From: Spirochaetaceae bacterium
GTDB lineage: Bacteria; Spirochaetota; Spirochaetia; Treponematales; Breznakiellaceae
Assembly (NCBI GenBank): GCA_031268255.1
Contig: JAIRXO010000063.1
Coordinates: forward strand, 1-6,978
Reading direction: 5' to 3'
DNA: 6,978 nucleotides
The translations under genes and the position numbers were made by a program. Shown piece after piece: positions 1 to 6,976 of this stretch (the first letter of the stretch is position 1; each line of letters begins with the position of its first letter). The notes beneath the pieces were generated by a model, which made no database searches, was not told where the DNA came from, and was given only the letters and a program-made list of their open reading frames with translations.

Positions 1-54
1 AGACCACACGGAAAAAAGAAGAATTTTACCACTAACCTCACCAACGACACGAAC
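1..54. repeat. Intergenic direct repeat, copy 1
   Basis: This segment matches 186-240 nearly throughout: it starts agaccacacggaaa, has an A/G-rich middle, and ends in the shared string ccactaacctcaccaacgac. Differences are two A-to-G changes in the purine-rich part, one T of length in the T run and one base near the end. The copy touches the window edge, so its left boundary is unknown. Confidence 0.9.
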
Positions 55-172
55 AGAAAGAAAAAGATTTTTACTTTTTCGACTTGGGCGACTTAGCGGT
101 TAAATAAAGAGGAAGAAAAACCACGGACAAGAAAAAGGGTGACTGACACCAATTTTGCAGACCAAATACTAG

Positions 173-196
173 CCACGGACCACACAGACCACACGG
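173..196 (+). repeat. CCACGGAC-type element, left arm of an inverted repeat
   Basis: The arm runs from ccacggac to cacacgg. It matches the reverse complement of 263-286 at 20 of 24 positions, with a 66-base spacer. The core ccacggac also occurs at 121-128, and the following aaagaggaagaa (197-208) recurs exactly at 106-117. The style resembles the GTGTGGTCC-like intergenic repeats of many environmental bacterial genomes, which I recall without a citation. Confidence 0.8.
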
Positions 197-240
197 AAAG
201 AGGAAGAATTTTTACCACTAACCTCACCAACGACACTAAC
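186..240. repeat. Intergenic direct repeat, copy 2
   Basis: Second copy of the repeat at 1-54, in the same orientation and offset by 185 bases. It is one base longer through an extra T in the T run. Its first bases overlap the CCACGGAC-type inverted-repeat arm (173-196), so the two repeats form one composite unit. The single-base length difference argues against selection as coding sequence. Confidence 0.9.
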
Positions 241-262
241 ATAAAACTTTCGATTTAGCTGT

Positions 263-286
263 CAGTGTAGTCTGTGATGTCCGTGG
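263..286 (-). repeat. CCACGGAC-type element, right arm of an inverted repeat
   Basis: Read on the minus strand this arm begins ccacggac and matches 173-196 at 20 of 24 positions. On that strand it is preceded by an A/G-rich module (287-298) similar to the one before the core at 121-128, so module order is preserved while orientation is reversed. Confidence 0.75.
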
Positions 287-300
287 TTATTCTTCTTATT

Positions 301-317
301 GGGGGGGGGGGGGGGGG
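301..317. repeat. Homopolymer run of 17 G
   Basis: An uninterrupted G17 (C17 on the minus strand) lies 98 bases past the addA stop codon. Such runs are prone to slippage and in some bacteria tune promoters or reading frames. Here no start codon or coding sequence in the window adjoins it. It sits exactly at the border between the AT-rich repeat block and the GC-rich addA side, so an assembly or sequencing artefact is also possible. Confidence 0.95.
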
Positions 318-322
318 TAGCT

Positions 323-345
323 GGAGACAGGCAAAGCCTGGCTCC
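323..345 (-). terminator. Hairpin downstream of addA, weak terminator candidate
   Basis: The two arms, ggag-x-caggc and gcctg-x-ctcc, pair over nine base pairs with one internal mismatch and a three-base loop (333-335). It lies about 70 bases after the addA stop in the direction of transcription. No U run follows it; the minus strand continues into C17. A classical intrinsic terminator is therefore not supported, though it may act as a 3'-end structure. Confidence 0.35.
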
Positions 346-350
346 TGCGT

Positions 351-409
351 AGGGGGGCCGGAAGCTCAGGTTGTTATACGCTATGGCGGTTAAGGAAACA
401 GGCCCCCCT
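351..409 (-). repeat. Perfect 9-base inverted repeat just after addA
   Basis: aggggggcc at 351-359 and ggcccccct at 401-409 are exact reverse complements, separated by 41 bases and starting six bases past the addA stop codon. In the transcript they could form a GC-rich stem with a large loop. There is no U run, and the G6 of the first-transcribed arm could instead pair with the C17 run further on. Function is unknown; 3'-end mRNA structure is the simplest reading. Confidence 0.55.
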
Positions 410-414
410 CCAGA

Positions 415-3400
415 TCAAACAGGCGGGTTATGAATGGGATGGCTGATATGCGTTTCGGCGAGGGTTTCTATGTCGATGGTTTTGACGGCGCTGGTGAGTT
501 CCATGCTGTGTCCCCGGCGGAGGTAGTAGAGCCAGGTCCGCACGGGTTGGCCGAATATATCGGAGGCGGCGCGGGTGTATACCGCAAGCTGGCCGTAGTG
601 GTCGGGGGGATTTTCTTTTTTGTCGGTTTTAAAATCGACTACATGTATTGTCCCGTCTGATTCAAAGAGCATGTCGATTTTTCCGCTTATGATGAGGGTT
701 GGTTTTGTCCGGGTGCGGGTAAGAAAGGGGAACTCGGTTTTTCTAAAGGATGCGTCTGTGGCGAGGCGGCCCAGGTTTGATGTCATAAAGCGGTCGGCCA
801 TGAGGGTGGCGGCGGCCTGTATGGCGGCGTTTTCTTTATCGCTGAGGCGGGAGGCTATGTCAGGCGGAATGGCGGGGCTTGTTCCGTCGAGGCGGGCTTC
901 GAGAAAGGCGTGGGCTATGGTTCCAAATCCGGCGGCGTCGATTTTCGCGTTTTCAAGCAGGCGGTCTATCTCAAGGTCATCCTTGTCCTGCGTCGAGTCC
1001 TGTGTCTCATCCCATGTCGCGTCCTGGCCGTTCTCCTCCGGGGGCGGGATGGGAACGCGGAGGCTGCTTGCCTGAATCCGTCCGGGTATATGCGGTTCCG
1101 CTGTTTCCTGGGGCGCGCTTTCGTAAAGGGGGGCGGCCTTTTCCGCCGCAAGGACCATGGACAGGAGGGGGCCTGTCTTGCTTCTCTTTCGCGCTTCGGC
1201 AAGAAGTTCTGTTCTTGTCCTTACGGGTATTACGTTTACCGTAAAAACGCGGCCTTCGCCGGCGCTGCCTGAAACGAGGGGGGGGAGCAGGAGGTCAAGA
1301 AAATTGTCCGTCCTGCCGGCTCTTTTGGTCATGAGGCCGGACAGCCTTGCCATAATGGCTTTTTTGTTATACGCTACGCTGTCCTGGGCGCCTTCTGTTT
1401 CTTCTTCTTTCTTTGTTCTGGGAGGAAGCGTGGCGGTAAGATAGAGGGCGCTTTCCGCCCTGGTCATGGCCACATAGAGCAGCCGCCTCAGTTCGGCGCT
1501 TTCTTTTTTTGATTCTTCGGTTTTCCGCAGTTCGAAAAAAATGTTTCCTGCCGCTCCGGGCGGAAGCCCTTCGGCCTGGGGGAAGTTAATGCATGGTCCC
1601 CATTTTTCGCTGAAACACAGGGCGCCGCTGTTTGTTTCTTTCCGGGAATTTGACGCGCAGTTGTAGAGAAACACTATGGGGAATTCGAGGCCCTTGCTTT
1701 TGTGAATGGTCAGTATCCTGACGCCTCTGCCCTGTTCGGCGGCGAGGGAGAGGTCGTTGGGTTTTTCTTCTTTACTGATGAGGTCCTCGATATAGTCAAT
1801 AAAACCGGCGAGGGTTTTTCCCTGTCTGTCGCTGTCACAGGCAAGTTTGAAGTAATAGTCAAAAAGTTCACCGTAAATCTGGGACGATGGAGACCAGAGG
1901 GTCTCATAGCGGTAGCCTTCGTCATACCAGAGCCGTCCTACGAGGACGTTTACCGGGAGGATTTTGGCCGCCTCTGCCATGGCCCGGTAGCGTCTGCCAC
2001 ATTCGCGGTACTGTTCCAGTTCGGAAGGCGGAATTTTATCGTCAAGATCACTGTCAAAGGGAAGGGTTTGGCCGCTTAAAAGAACGGCGGCAAGGACTTC
2101 GTCACTGAGGCGCATAAAGGGTGAACGCAGAAGCGCCGCGTAGGCAAGTCTGTCCTGGGGGTAGACAAGAAGGCGGAGGTAATTGTGCATATCGTTAATC
2201 GGGGCTTCGCTGAAAAGGCCCGCGGGCTGATCGGCGCTGAAAGGTATGCCAAAATCCTGAAACTGTTTTTCGAGCCGGTGCTGCTTTCCCCGTGAACGCT
2301 GCAGCACCGCGAAGTCGTCCCAGCGGACGGGGCGGCTTTCCACTCTGCCGCGCACGGCGACAGGACGGCCCCTGTCAACCATGTCCCGTATGGTTTCGGC
2401 TATGGCGGCGGCCTCAAGGTCAGATGCGGAAAGGGAATCGCTGTCCTTTATGTCTATCCTTCCTTCGTCAAGGAAGGAAAAATGAAGCGCCGGGGGTTTC
2501 GCGCGCGAGGGATCTCCTGACTCCTGTCCCGCTCCATGCGGCGTTTCGGGCGGCGCTTCGGCGGGAAGATAATAGGATTCAAAATCATCATCGCTTGAGT
2601 CTTTGGGAAGAAAGACGGCGGGAAAAGAACCGGGCCTGGAGCCGGGATCACCGGGGTCTATGCCGCCAAAGACCAGGTTAAAGGCGGCTATGAGGGCGCC
2701 GTTGGAGCGGTAATTGTACCGTAAATAGCGCATACTCTCCCCTTCCGACGGGGGAAGGGTTTTTGTCAGTCCCCTGAAAACCGATACGTCGGCGCCTCGG
2801 AAACGGTAAATTGACTGTTTTTCGTCTCCGACGAAAAACATCCTGTCAGGACAAAGGCCGCCGGCGCCGGGTATGCCCCGGCTGTTCCGGTCAGGTTTTT
2901 CGGAAAGGAGAAAGAGGAGGTCCCGCTGAAGGCTGTTGTTGTCCTGAAACTCGTCAATCATTACCGCCCTTATTTCGTCCTTGTAGATTTTTCTTATTTC
3001 GGGATAGTCCCTGAGGGCGTCTACGGCCATGCGGGCAATGTCGCTGAAGGTGAGGATGCCCGCTTCCCGTTTCCGCCTGTTGTGCAGGGTCTGGAATTCA
3101 TCCATAAGGGGGAATAGCGAAGCGGCAATGCCGGCCTGGAGTACATAATTGGCCAGGGCCTGGAGGGAGGGGCAGAGATTTTCCCTGAGGTCAAGTACAC
3201 ACTGCGAGGCTGCGGGCCAGGCCGACGCTCCCTGCCGGTTGACCTGGCCCAGATTGTAAAGGGCGTTGACATAGGCGCAGAGTTCTTCCCGTCCGGGAGA
3301 TCCCTGAAAGCCTTCGGGATTTTCGAGCAGGATAGCTATACCGGGAGGCGGGGGGATTTTGGCGAGGAGTCCGGCGCAGGCGGAAAAAAACTTGTTTGCT

Positions 3401-4062
3401 TTCGGGGCGGCCTCAAGGTCGCGGGCCATACCATCCAGGAGGGCCGAAACATCGTTTGTTTTTTTTAGCCATTGGGACAGGATTTCTTCTTTTTGTATTT
3501 TGAAGAAAGACGCAATGTCAAGGGGGCTTGTGATGGGGCTGTAGTCGAGCATGGTTTGGGCAAAGAGTTCTTCGGCGACGGTTTTTATTTTGCGGTCGGC
3601 GATGAGAACCTGGAGGGCCGGATTGTCCCGGTGATCAAGGACAAAGGGAAGGGCCAGGCTCATGGCCAGCTCTCCGGCGGCGCCGTCGTCGCTTGCGAAG
3701 TCAGATCGTATGCCGTAATGCCGCGCGGCCAGGCGCGCCACAGAAGCGCAGAAGGAGTCGATGGTCGATATTCTTGCCTTGTAAAAATTCTCCACCGCTT
3801 CACGGGCGTTTTGATTGTCCTTTTCGCCTGACAGGAGGGTATAGATGCGGCTGTGCATTTCATTCGCCGCCTTGTTGGTAAAGGTGAGGGCGAGTATTTC
3901 TTCGGGCCTGTACCCCTTCTCCATGACAAGCCAGGCATAGCGGGCGGCAAGAACCCTGGTCTTTCCCGATCCGGCTCCGGCGGCGATGACGGCGTTTTGC
4001 CCTGCCCTGGCCGCATCGCGCTGTTCGCCGTTAAGGGCGGCAAGTATATCGTTAAGCGCCAT
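415..4062 (-). CDS. addA: AddA-like ATP-dependent helicase-nuclease (UvrD/Rep family motor plus PD-(D/E)XK nuclease)
   Basis: Motor and nuclease subunit of an AddAB-type complex that unwinds and trims double-strand DNA ends for RecA loading. The length of 1,215 residues is close to Bacillus AddA. All SF1A motifs are present in order: Q motif around Q14; Walker A GAGSGKT 29-35; Ia TFTNKAA 60-66; Ib ARISTIDSF 96-104; II DEFQD 370-374; III VGDEKQSIYRFRGAD 411-425; IV YNYRSN 449-454; V LTIHKSKGLEFP 784-795; VI YVAMTRA 863-869. The nuclease is C-terminal: H1051, GKID with D1130, VVDFKT with D1143 and K1145, and Q1158/Y1162 (YGQLAVY). No iron-sulphur cysteine pattern is seen, as expected for AddA. 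A Pro/Gly/Asp-rich stretch at 466-525 follows motif IV, and another polar linker at about 975-1035 precedes the nuclease. The ATG at 4060-4062 is supported by a GGAG seven bases upstream. A RecB subunit is an alternative name, but the AddB-like partner favours AddA. Confidence 0.92.
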   Translation of the reverse strand: MALNDILAALNGEQRDAARAGQNAVIAAGAGSGKTRVLAARYAWLVMEKGYRPEEILALTFTNKAANEMHSRIYTLLSGEKDNQNAREAVENFYKARISTIDSFCASVARLAARHYGIRSDFASDDGAAGELAMSLALPFVLDHRDNPALQVLIADRKIKTVAEELFAQTMLDYSPITSPLDIASFFKIQKEEILSQWLKKTNDVSALLDGMARDLEAAPKANKFFSACAGLLAKIPPPPGIAILLENPEGFQGSPGREELCAYVNALYNLGQVNRQGASAWPAASQCVLDLRENLCPSLQALANYVLQAGIAASLFPLMDEFQTLHNRRKREAGILTFSDIARMAVDALRDYPEIRKIYKDEIRAVMIDEFQDNNSLQRDLLFLLSEKPDRNSRGIPGAGGLCPDRMFFVGDEKQSIYRFRGADVSVFRGLTKTLPPSEGESMRYLRYNYRSNGALIAAFNLVFGGIDPGDPGSRPGSFPAVFLPKDSSDDDFESYYLPAEAPPETPHGAGQESGDPSRAKPPALHFSFLDEGRIDIKDSDSLSASDLEAAAIAETIRDMVDRGRPVAVRGRVESRPVRWDDFAVLQRSRGKQHRLEKQFQDFGIPFSADQPAGLFSEAPINDMHNYLRLLVYPQDRLAYAALLRSPFMRLSDEVLAAVLLSGQTLPFDSDLDDKIPPSELEQYRECGRRYRAMAEAAKILPVNVLVGRLWYDEGYRYETLWSPSSQIYGELFDYYFKLACDSDRQGKTLAGFIDYIEDLISKEEKPNDLSLAAEQGRGVRILTIHKSKGLEFPIVFLYNCASNSRKETNSGALCFSEKWGPCINFPQAEGLPPGAAGNIFFELRKTEESKKESAELRRLLYVAMTRAESALYLTATLPPRTKKEEETEGAQDSVAYNKKAIMARLSGLMTKRAGRTDNFLDLLLPPLVSGSAGEGRVFTVNVIPVRTRTELLAEARKRSKTGPLLSMVLAAEKAAPLYESAPQETAEPHIPGRIQASSLRVPIPPPEENGQDATWDETQDSTQDKDDLEIDRLLENAKIDAAGFGTIAHAFLEARLDGTSPAIPPDIASRLSDKENAAIQAAATLMADRFMTSNLGRLATDASFRKTEFPFLTRTRTKPTLIISGKIDMLFESDGTIHVVDFKTDKKENPPDHYGQLAVYTRAASDIFGQPVRTWLYYLRRGHSMELTSAVKTIDIETLAETHISHPIHNPPV

Positions 4063-6976
4063 GACTCATCTCCGTCCGGGGCAGGGGTTTTTGGCTGTTG
4101 AGGAAGAATACGGTCCTGCACACCGTATTGTATTCGCAGGAAAGGCAGTCCCTGAAATCCACGGCGGCGGGGACAAAACACAGGCCCTCAAGGGCCCGGC
4201 GGAACGACGCTATATACCGCATAAGGGCGTCGAGGGTTTTTTCGTAGGCTTCCCGGGTGAGGCCCTTTTTCTTTGGCGGGCCGCCGACTACAAAGGTAAG
4301 GTCATGGTCGCGGATGCGCATAAAGCCCGCGCCGGCGGCACTGGAGCCGGCGCCGTTGACGGCGTGCTTTTTTTCGTATAATTTGACATACATGGCGATC
4401 TGAAAATCCTTTAGTTCCCCGTCGGCGTTCAGGGAACTTTCCGCGATGGAAGGCGCTCCGCCTGTTTTGTAATCAATGATATACGGTTCTCCGTCCGGGG
4501 ATATTGAGACGCGGTCAAGTTTTCCTTTTAGCAGAATTCCGTTTTCCTCACATTCAAAAAGTTCCTCAAGCTCTCCTACGGTATAGCCTGAAAAATATTT
4601 TTCCTCGGCCATGATGATGAGGGAAACTTTTTTCGCCATTGCCCTGGACTGGGAAGCGAGAATGGGGGCGGCAAGCGGGCCCCGGAACTCAGGGCTGCTT
4701 TTGGCCGCGTCCCTTGAGTACTCAAGGGTCCACAGGCGGTAGCGTTCGCTGTGTCCGCTGGTAAAAGTGCCGTCCTCCTCCCTGATGCGGGTAAAAAGCC
4801 GTTTGAGAATTTCGTGGTACAGTATGCCCCTGGAAACATCGTCAAGGAGTTTTGCCTCAAGGGAAAAGGGTTCGAGGCGGAACAGTTTTTTGAAAAGAAA
4901 ATTTACCGGGCAAAAAAAGAAATCGTTAAGATCGGTGGCCGACACTTTGAAGAGATTTGCTTCCATCTGAAGCTCCGCCATGCGGGCCATGAGGGCCTTG
5001 CCGCTTTCCCCGGACAAGGGCCGGGTCAACATGTTGAAAGGTTCCGCCCGGGAAAGGAGGGAACGCCAGAGCCTGAATCCCTGGCGCTGGACGGGGAAAA
5101 GCCTTGCGGGAAAGACAGCGGCCCCTGCACGGCCGTCTGCCGCACGGTCGTCTACGGCACGGTCGTCTGCGGCGTTGCTGCCGTCTGCGGCGTTGCTGCC
5201 GTTTGCCGCGGCACTGCCGTCGGTTGCGCCGCCTTCCGCCCACCAGCGTTTTTCTTCCGGGAAGGGATCGGGCGGCAGGGACGGAGCGGCATCGCTTCTC
5301 TCCGAAAAAAAACTGTGGGGCATGGCGGGGCCTGAAAAATTTTCGTCCGGGGCGCTTATCCGCGTATGAACAAGGCCCCGGTAAAGGCGGAAAAATGTTT
5401 TTGAGGCATCCGTATCGGCTATGCCCAGCCTCCGGCGCTTGTCGGGTCTGAGGAATTTGAGGGGCTGATACAGAACTGTCGCCTCGCCTTCAACAGCGTT
5501 TATGACAAAATGGCAGATAAAGGGAGAGGCCGCCGCGACCCGGTAATCAAAAATATTTACCCCGCCCTCCTCTTTCGTATACACATACTGTCTTTCGTTT
5601 AACAGTGAACAGTAAAACGCGAATGGAGAGCCGGGTATATATTCGTCTGATTTTTTTTCGAGTTCGATAAGGGAAGAAAGCTCGACAATGCACCGCGACA
5701 GCGCCGCGTCCGCTTCTTTTGAACAAAGCGCCTCGTCCCTGGACAAAAACCCGCTGTCCTCATTGTCCTTCCCGCCGTCGCCTGAAAAGGCGAAATAATG
5801 CTTCCGTATGCCGCTGAACGAGGCGGCGCCGCAAAGGGAAAGGATGCACTCTTTAAGGCGTGAGTAATACCGTCCCAGGCCCGCGGCGCGGGAATTTTCC
5901 TTAAACGCCTCCGCCCATACATCAACGCGGCGGCCGTTTTCCGTAAAGCCAGAGACGCAGTTGTTTTTGACGCCGAATTCTATGAGCGCCCTGTTCGCGC
6001 CGGGGTTCTTCCAGGGTATGGCCTCGTTGAGGAGCAGTGCTTTAAGGGACAAAAAAGAAAAATTTTCCGACGCGCAGTTTTGAATAAGGGGGAAAATTCT
6101 GCCTGCTCCCCTTTCCCCCAGAGGACTGCCCTTTCTGAGCCTGTGGGGTATATTGTAAAGCGAAAGTTCCCTGGTCACATAGGGCGCGGCGGCGTCAAGG
6201 CCGGGTACGCTTACGGCCATTTCCTCATAGGGGATTTTTTCGTCTTTGTGGAGGCGCAGAAGCTCAAGGGCCAGGGCGCGCAGTTCCGCCCTGGCTGAAG
6301 TATAACGGAGAAGGCGGGGGGCTTCTTCTCCGTTATGCCGCACGAGGTGAATCAATTCCGGTTCGGCGGCGAGGAGGCTTTCGTATTCGGCAAAATCCTC
6401 TACGGCTTCGGGAAAGAAGATATAATATTCATGGTCCCGGTCCCTAAGGGGCGGTTTTTCCCAGGAAGGTTCAAAAAGGCCGTGGCGTTCGAGAAAGGCG
6501 CTGTAGACCCCGCGCAGCGCCGCGAAGTCCCTGTCCTCATCATCGCTCTGGCCGTAAAGCGGACCGCGCTTTTCCTCAAACAGGCGGAGTGAAGGAAGGA
6601 CGGCGGCGATGGAAGCGGCGAAAACCTGTCCCCCTTCGGCGAAAGCAGGCGCTATGATGGTCCTGAACGGGAGGCCGTCCGGGCCGGAACCCCCGGCCGC
6701 CCCTTCCTGTACCAGTGCGGCGTTTTTCCGTATCAGGCCGTCAACAAAAAGTTTCCTTATAACCGCTGTCGCGGGTTTCCTGTTTCCGCCGCCGGCCCTG
6801 ACCGCTTCTTCCTTAAAGCGGTCCCAGGCAAGAAAACGGTCCAAGGCGAGAGAACGGCTTCCGGTAAGCTCAAGGGCCTTTTCCGCCCAGAGGGATGAGG
6901 CTGTTTCGGAAGGAAACACAAAGCGGCTTTTCTGGCGGGTGATTTCCCTTGTAAGTATGTCTATGACAATATTCAC
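4052..6976 (-). CDS. addB: AddB-like subunit of an AddAB helicase-nuclease, with PD-(D/E)XK nuclease and Fe-S staple
   Basis: Probable AddB subunit of the AddAB (RexAB) DNA-end resection complex in the cytoplasm; 974 residues, against roughly 1,160 in Bacillus AddB from memory. The N-terminal half is helicase-like: at residues 18-36 (FVFPSETASSLW) the usual Walker A position holds no GxGKT. A typical AddB/RecC segment at about 224-295 reads as SARAELRALALELL, then IPYEEMAVSVP, then IPHRLRKGSPLG. The nuclease is C-terminal: CP at 689-690, H721, GKLD with D821, IIDYKTGG with D835 and K837, and the QxxxY pair Q859/Y863. C689 with C944-x2-C947-x5-C953 matches the AddB 4Fe-4S staple. An Ala/Asp-rich linker lies at about 583-620. 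The chosen start is GTG at 6974-6976. Only two bases precede it, so no ribosome site is visible and a start outside the window cannot be excluded. The gene overlaps addA by 11 bases. Nuclease-Fe-S identity is strong; the name AddB rests on that plus the partner. Confidence 0.82.
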   Translation of the reverse strand: MNIVIDILTREITRQKSRFVFPSETASSLWAEKALELTGSRSLALDRFLAWDRFKEEAVRAGGGNRKPATAVIRKLFVDGLIRKNAALVQEGAAGGSGPDGLPFRTIIAPAFAEGGQVFAASIAAVLPSLRLFEEKRGPLYGQSDDEDRDFAALRGVYSAFLERHGLFEPSWEKPPLRDRDHEYYIFFPEAVEDFAEYESLLAAEPELIHLVRHNGEEAPRLLRYTSARAELRALALELLRLHKDEKIPYEEMAVSVPGLDAAAPYVTRELSLYNIPHRLRKGSPLGERGAGRIFPLIQNCASENFSFLSLKALLLNEAIPWKNPGANRALIEFGVKNNCVSGFTENGRRVDVWAEAFKENSRAAGLGRYYSRLKECILSLCGAASFSGIRKHYFAFSGDGGKDNEDSGFLSRDEALCSKEADAALSRCIVELSSLIELEKKSDEYIPGSPFAFYCSLLNERQYVYTKEEGGVNIFDYRVAAASPFICHFVINAVEGEATVLYQPLKFLRPDKRRRLGIADTDASKTFFRLYRGLVHTRISAPDENFSGPAMPHSFFSERSDAAPSLPPDPFPEEKRWWAEGGATDGSAAANGSNAADGSNAADDRAVDDRAADGRAGAAVFPARLFPVQRQGFRLWRSLLSRAEPFNMLTRPLSGESGKALMARMAELQMEANLFKVSATDLNDFFFCPVNFLFKKLFRLEPFSLEAKLLDDVSRGILYHEILKRLFTRIREEDGTFTSGHSERYRLWTLEYSRDAAKSSPEFRGPLAAPILASQSRAMAKKVSLIIMAEEKYFSGYTVGELEELFECEENGILLKGKLDRVSISPDGEPYIIDYKTGGAPSIAESSLNADGELKDFQIAMYVKLYEKKHAVNGAGSSAAGAGFMRIRDHDLTFVVGGPPKKKGLTREAYEKTLDALMRYIASFRRALEGLCFVPAAVDFRDCLSCEYNTVCRTVFFLNSQKPLPRTEMSHGA
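4070..4073 (-). promoter_or_regulatory. Ribosome binding site of addA inside the addB 3' end
   Basis: On the minus strand GGAG is followed by seven bases (ATGAGTC) and then the ATG at 4060-4062. It lies within the last codons of addB, whose TAA stop at 4052-4054 is just past the addA start. This fixes the addA start and implies translational coupling. An ATG at 4067-4069 lies in the spacer but is in the addB frame, where it encodes its Met970. Confidence 0.7.
5135..5218 (-). repeat. Short in-frame tandem repeats in addB (15-base x2, 18-base x2-3)
   Basis: On the plus strand two 15-base units (5135-5149 and 5150-5164, two mismatches) are followed by two identical 18-base units (5165-5182 and 5183-5200, gtctgcggcgttgctgcc) and a degenerate third (5201-5218). 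Read in the addB frame the 18-base units encode GSAAAN, GSNAAD, GSNAAD and the 15-base units DRAVD, DRAAD, at residues 587-614. All units are multiples of three, so gain or loss of a copy keeps the frame. The encoded stretch is low-complexity and probably a flexible linker ahead of the nuclease part. Slippage expansion is an inference. Confidence 0.85.

Larger units (their letters stand above)
1..414. other. Intergenic region downstream of addA, no convincing gene
   Basis: About 414 bases without a supported gene. Positions 1-300 are AT-richer and are a mosaic of repeated modules: the direct repeats, the CCACGGAC elements, A/G-rich spacers, and at 80-105 a doubled cgactt followed by agcggttaa. 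Positions 301-317 are a pure G run. Positions 318-414 are GC-richer and hold a hairpin and a 9-base inverted repeat. I see no tRNA, riboswitch or promoter that I could defend. Confidence 0.75.

Noticed and set aside
93..242. A 49-codon minus-strand open frame (ATG at 240-242, TAA at 93-95) inside the repeat block, with a VWSVWSV-like stretch
   Set aside because: There is no ribosome binding site before the ATG. The peptide simply translates the GTGTGGTCC-type repeat, and the other repeat copy differs by a one-base indel that would break the frame.
173..286. Possible CRISPR array or transposon terminal repeats
   Set aside because: The repeats are irregular in spacing and orientation, there are no uniform spacers, no transposase or cas gene is present, and no target-site duplication is visible.
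1364..1376. A 13-base identity (ttgttatacgcta) between the addA coding region and the spacer at 371-383
   Set aside because: One shared 13-mer is within chance for a window of this size, and no flanking similarity extends it.
3660..4181. A 173-codon minus-strand frame overlapping the addB-addA junction
   Set aside because: It lies in a different frame from both real genes, is rich in Arg and Pro as expected for an out-of-frame read of GC-rich DNA, and has no motif.
4751..5335. A 194-codon plus-strand open frame opposite addB
   Set aside because: It is a shadow of GC-rich addB codons, shows no recognisable domain, and lies fully antisense to a gene with clear conserved motifs.
415..6976. Possibility that the pair is an anti-phage helicase-nuclease system and not a housekeeping one
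   Set aside because: The domain order, paired nucleases, Fe-S staple and gene overlap all fit ordinary AddAB, and no defence genes are seen in the window.
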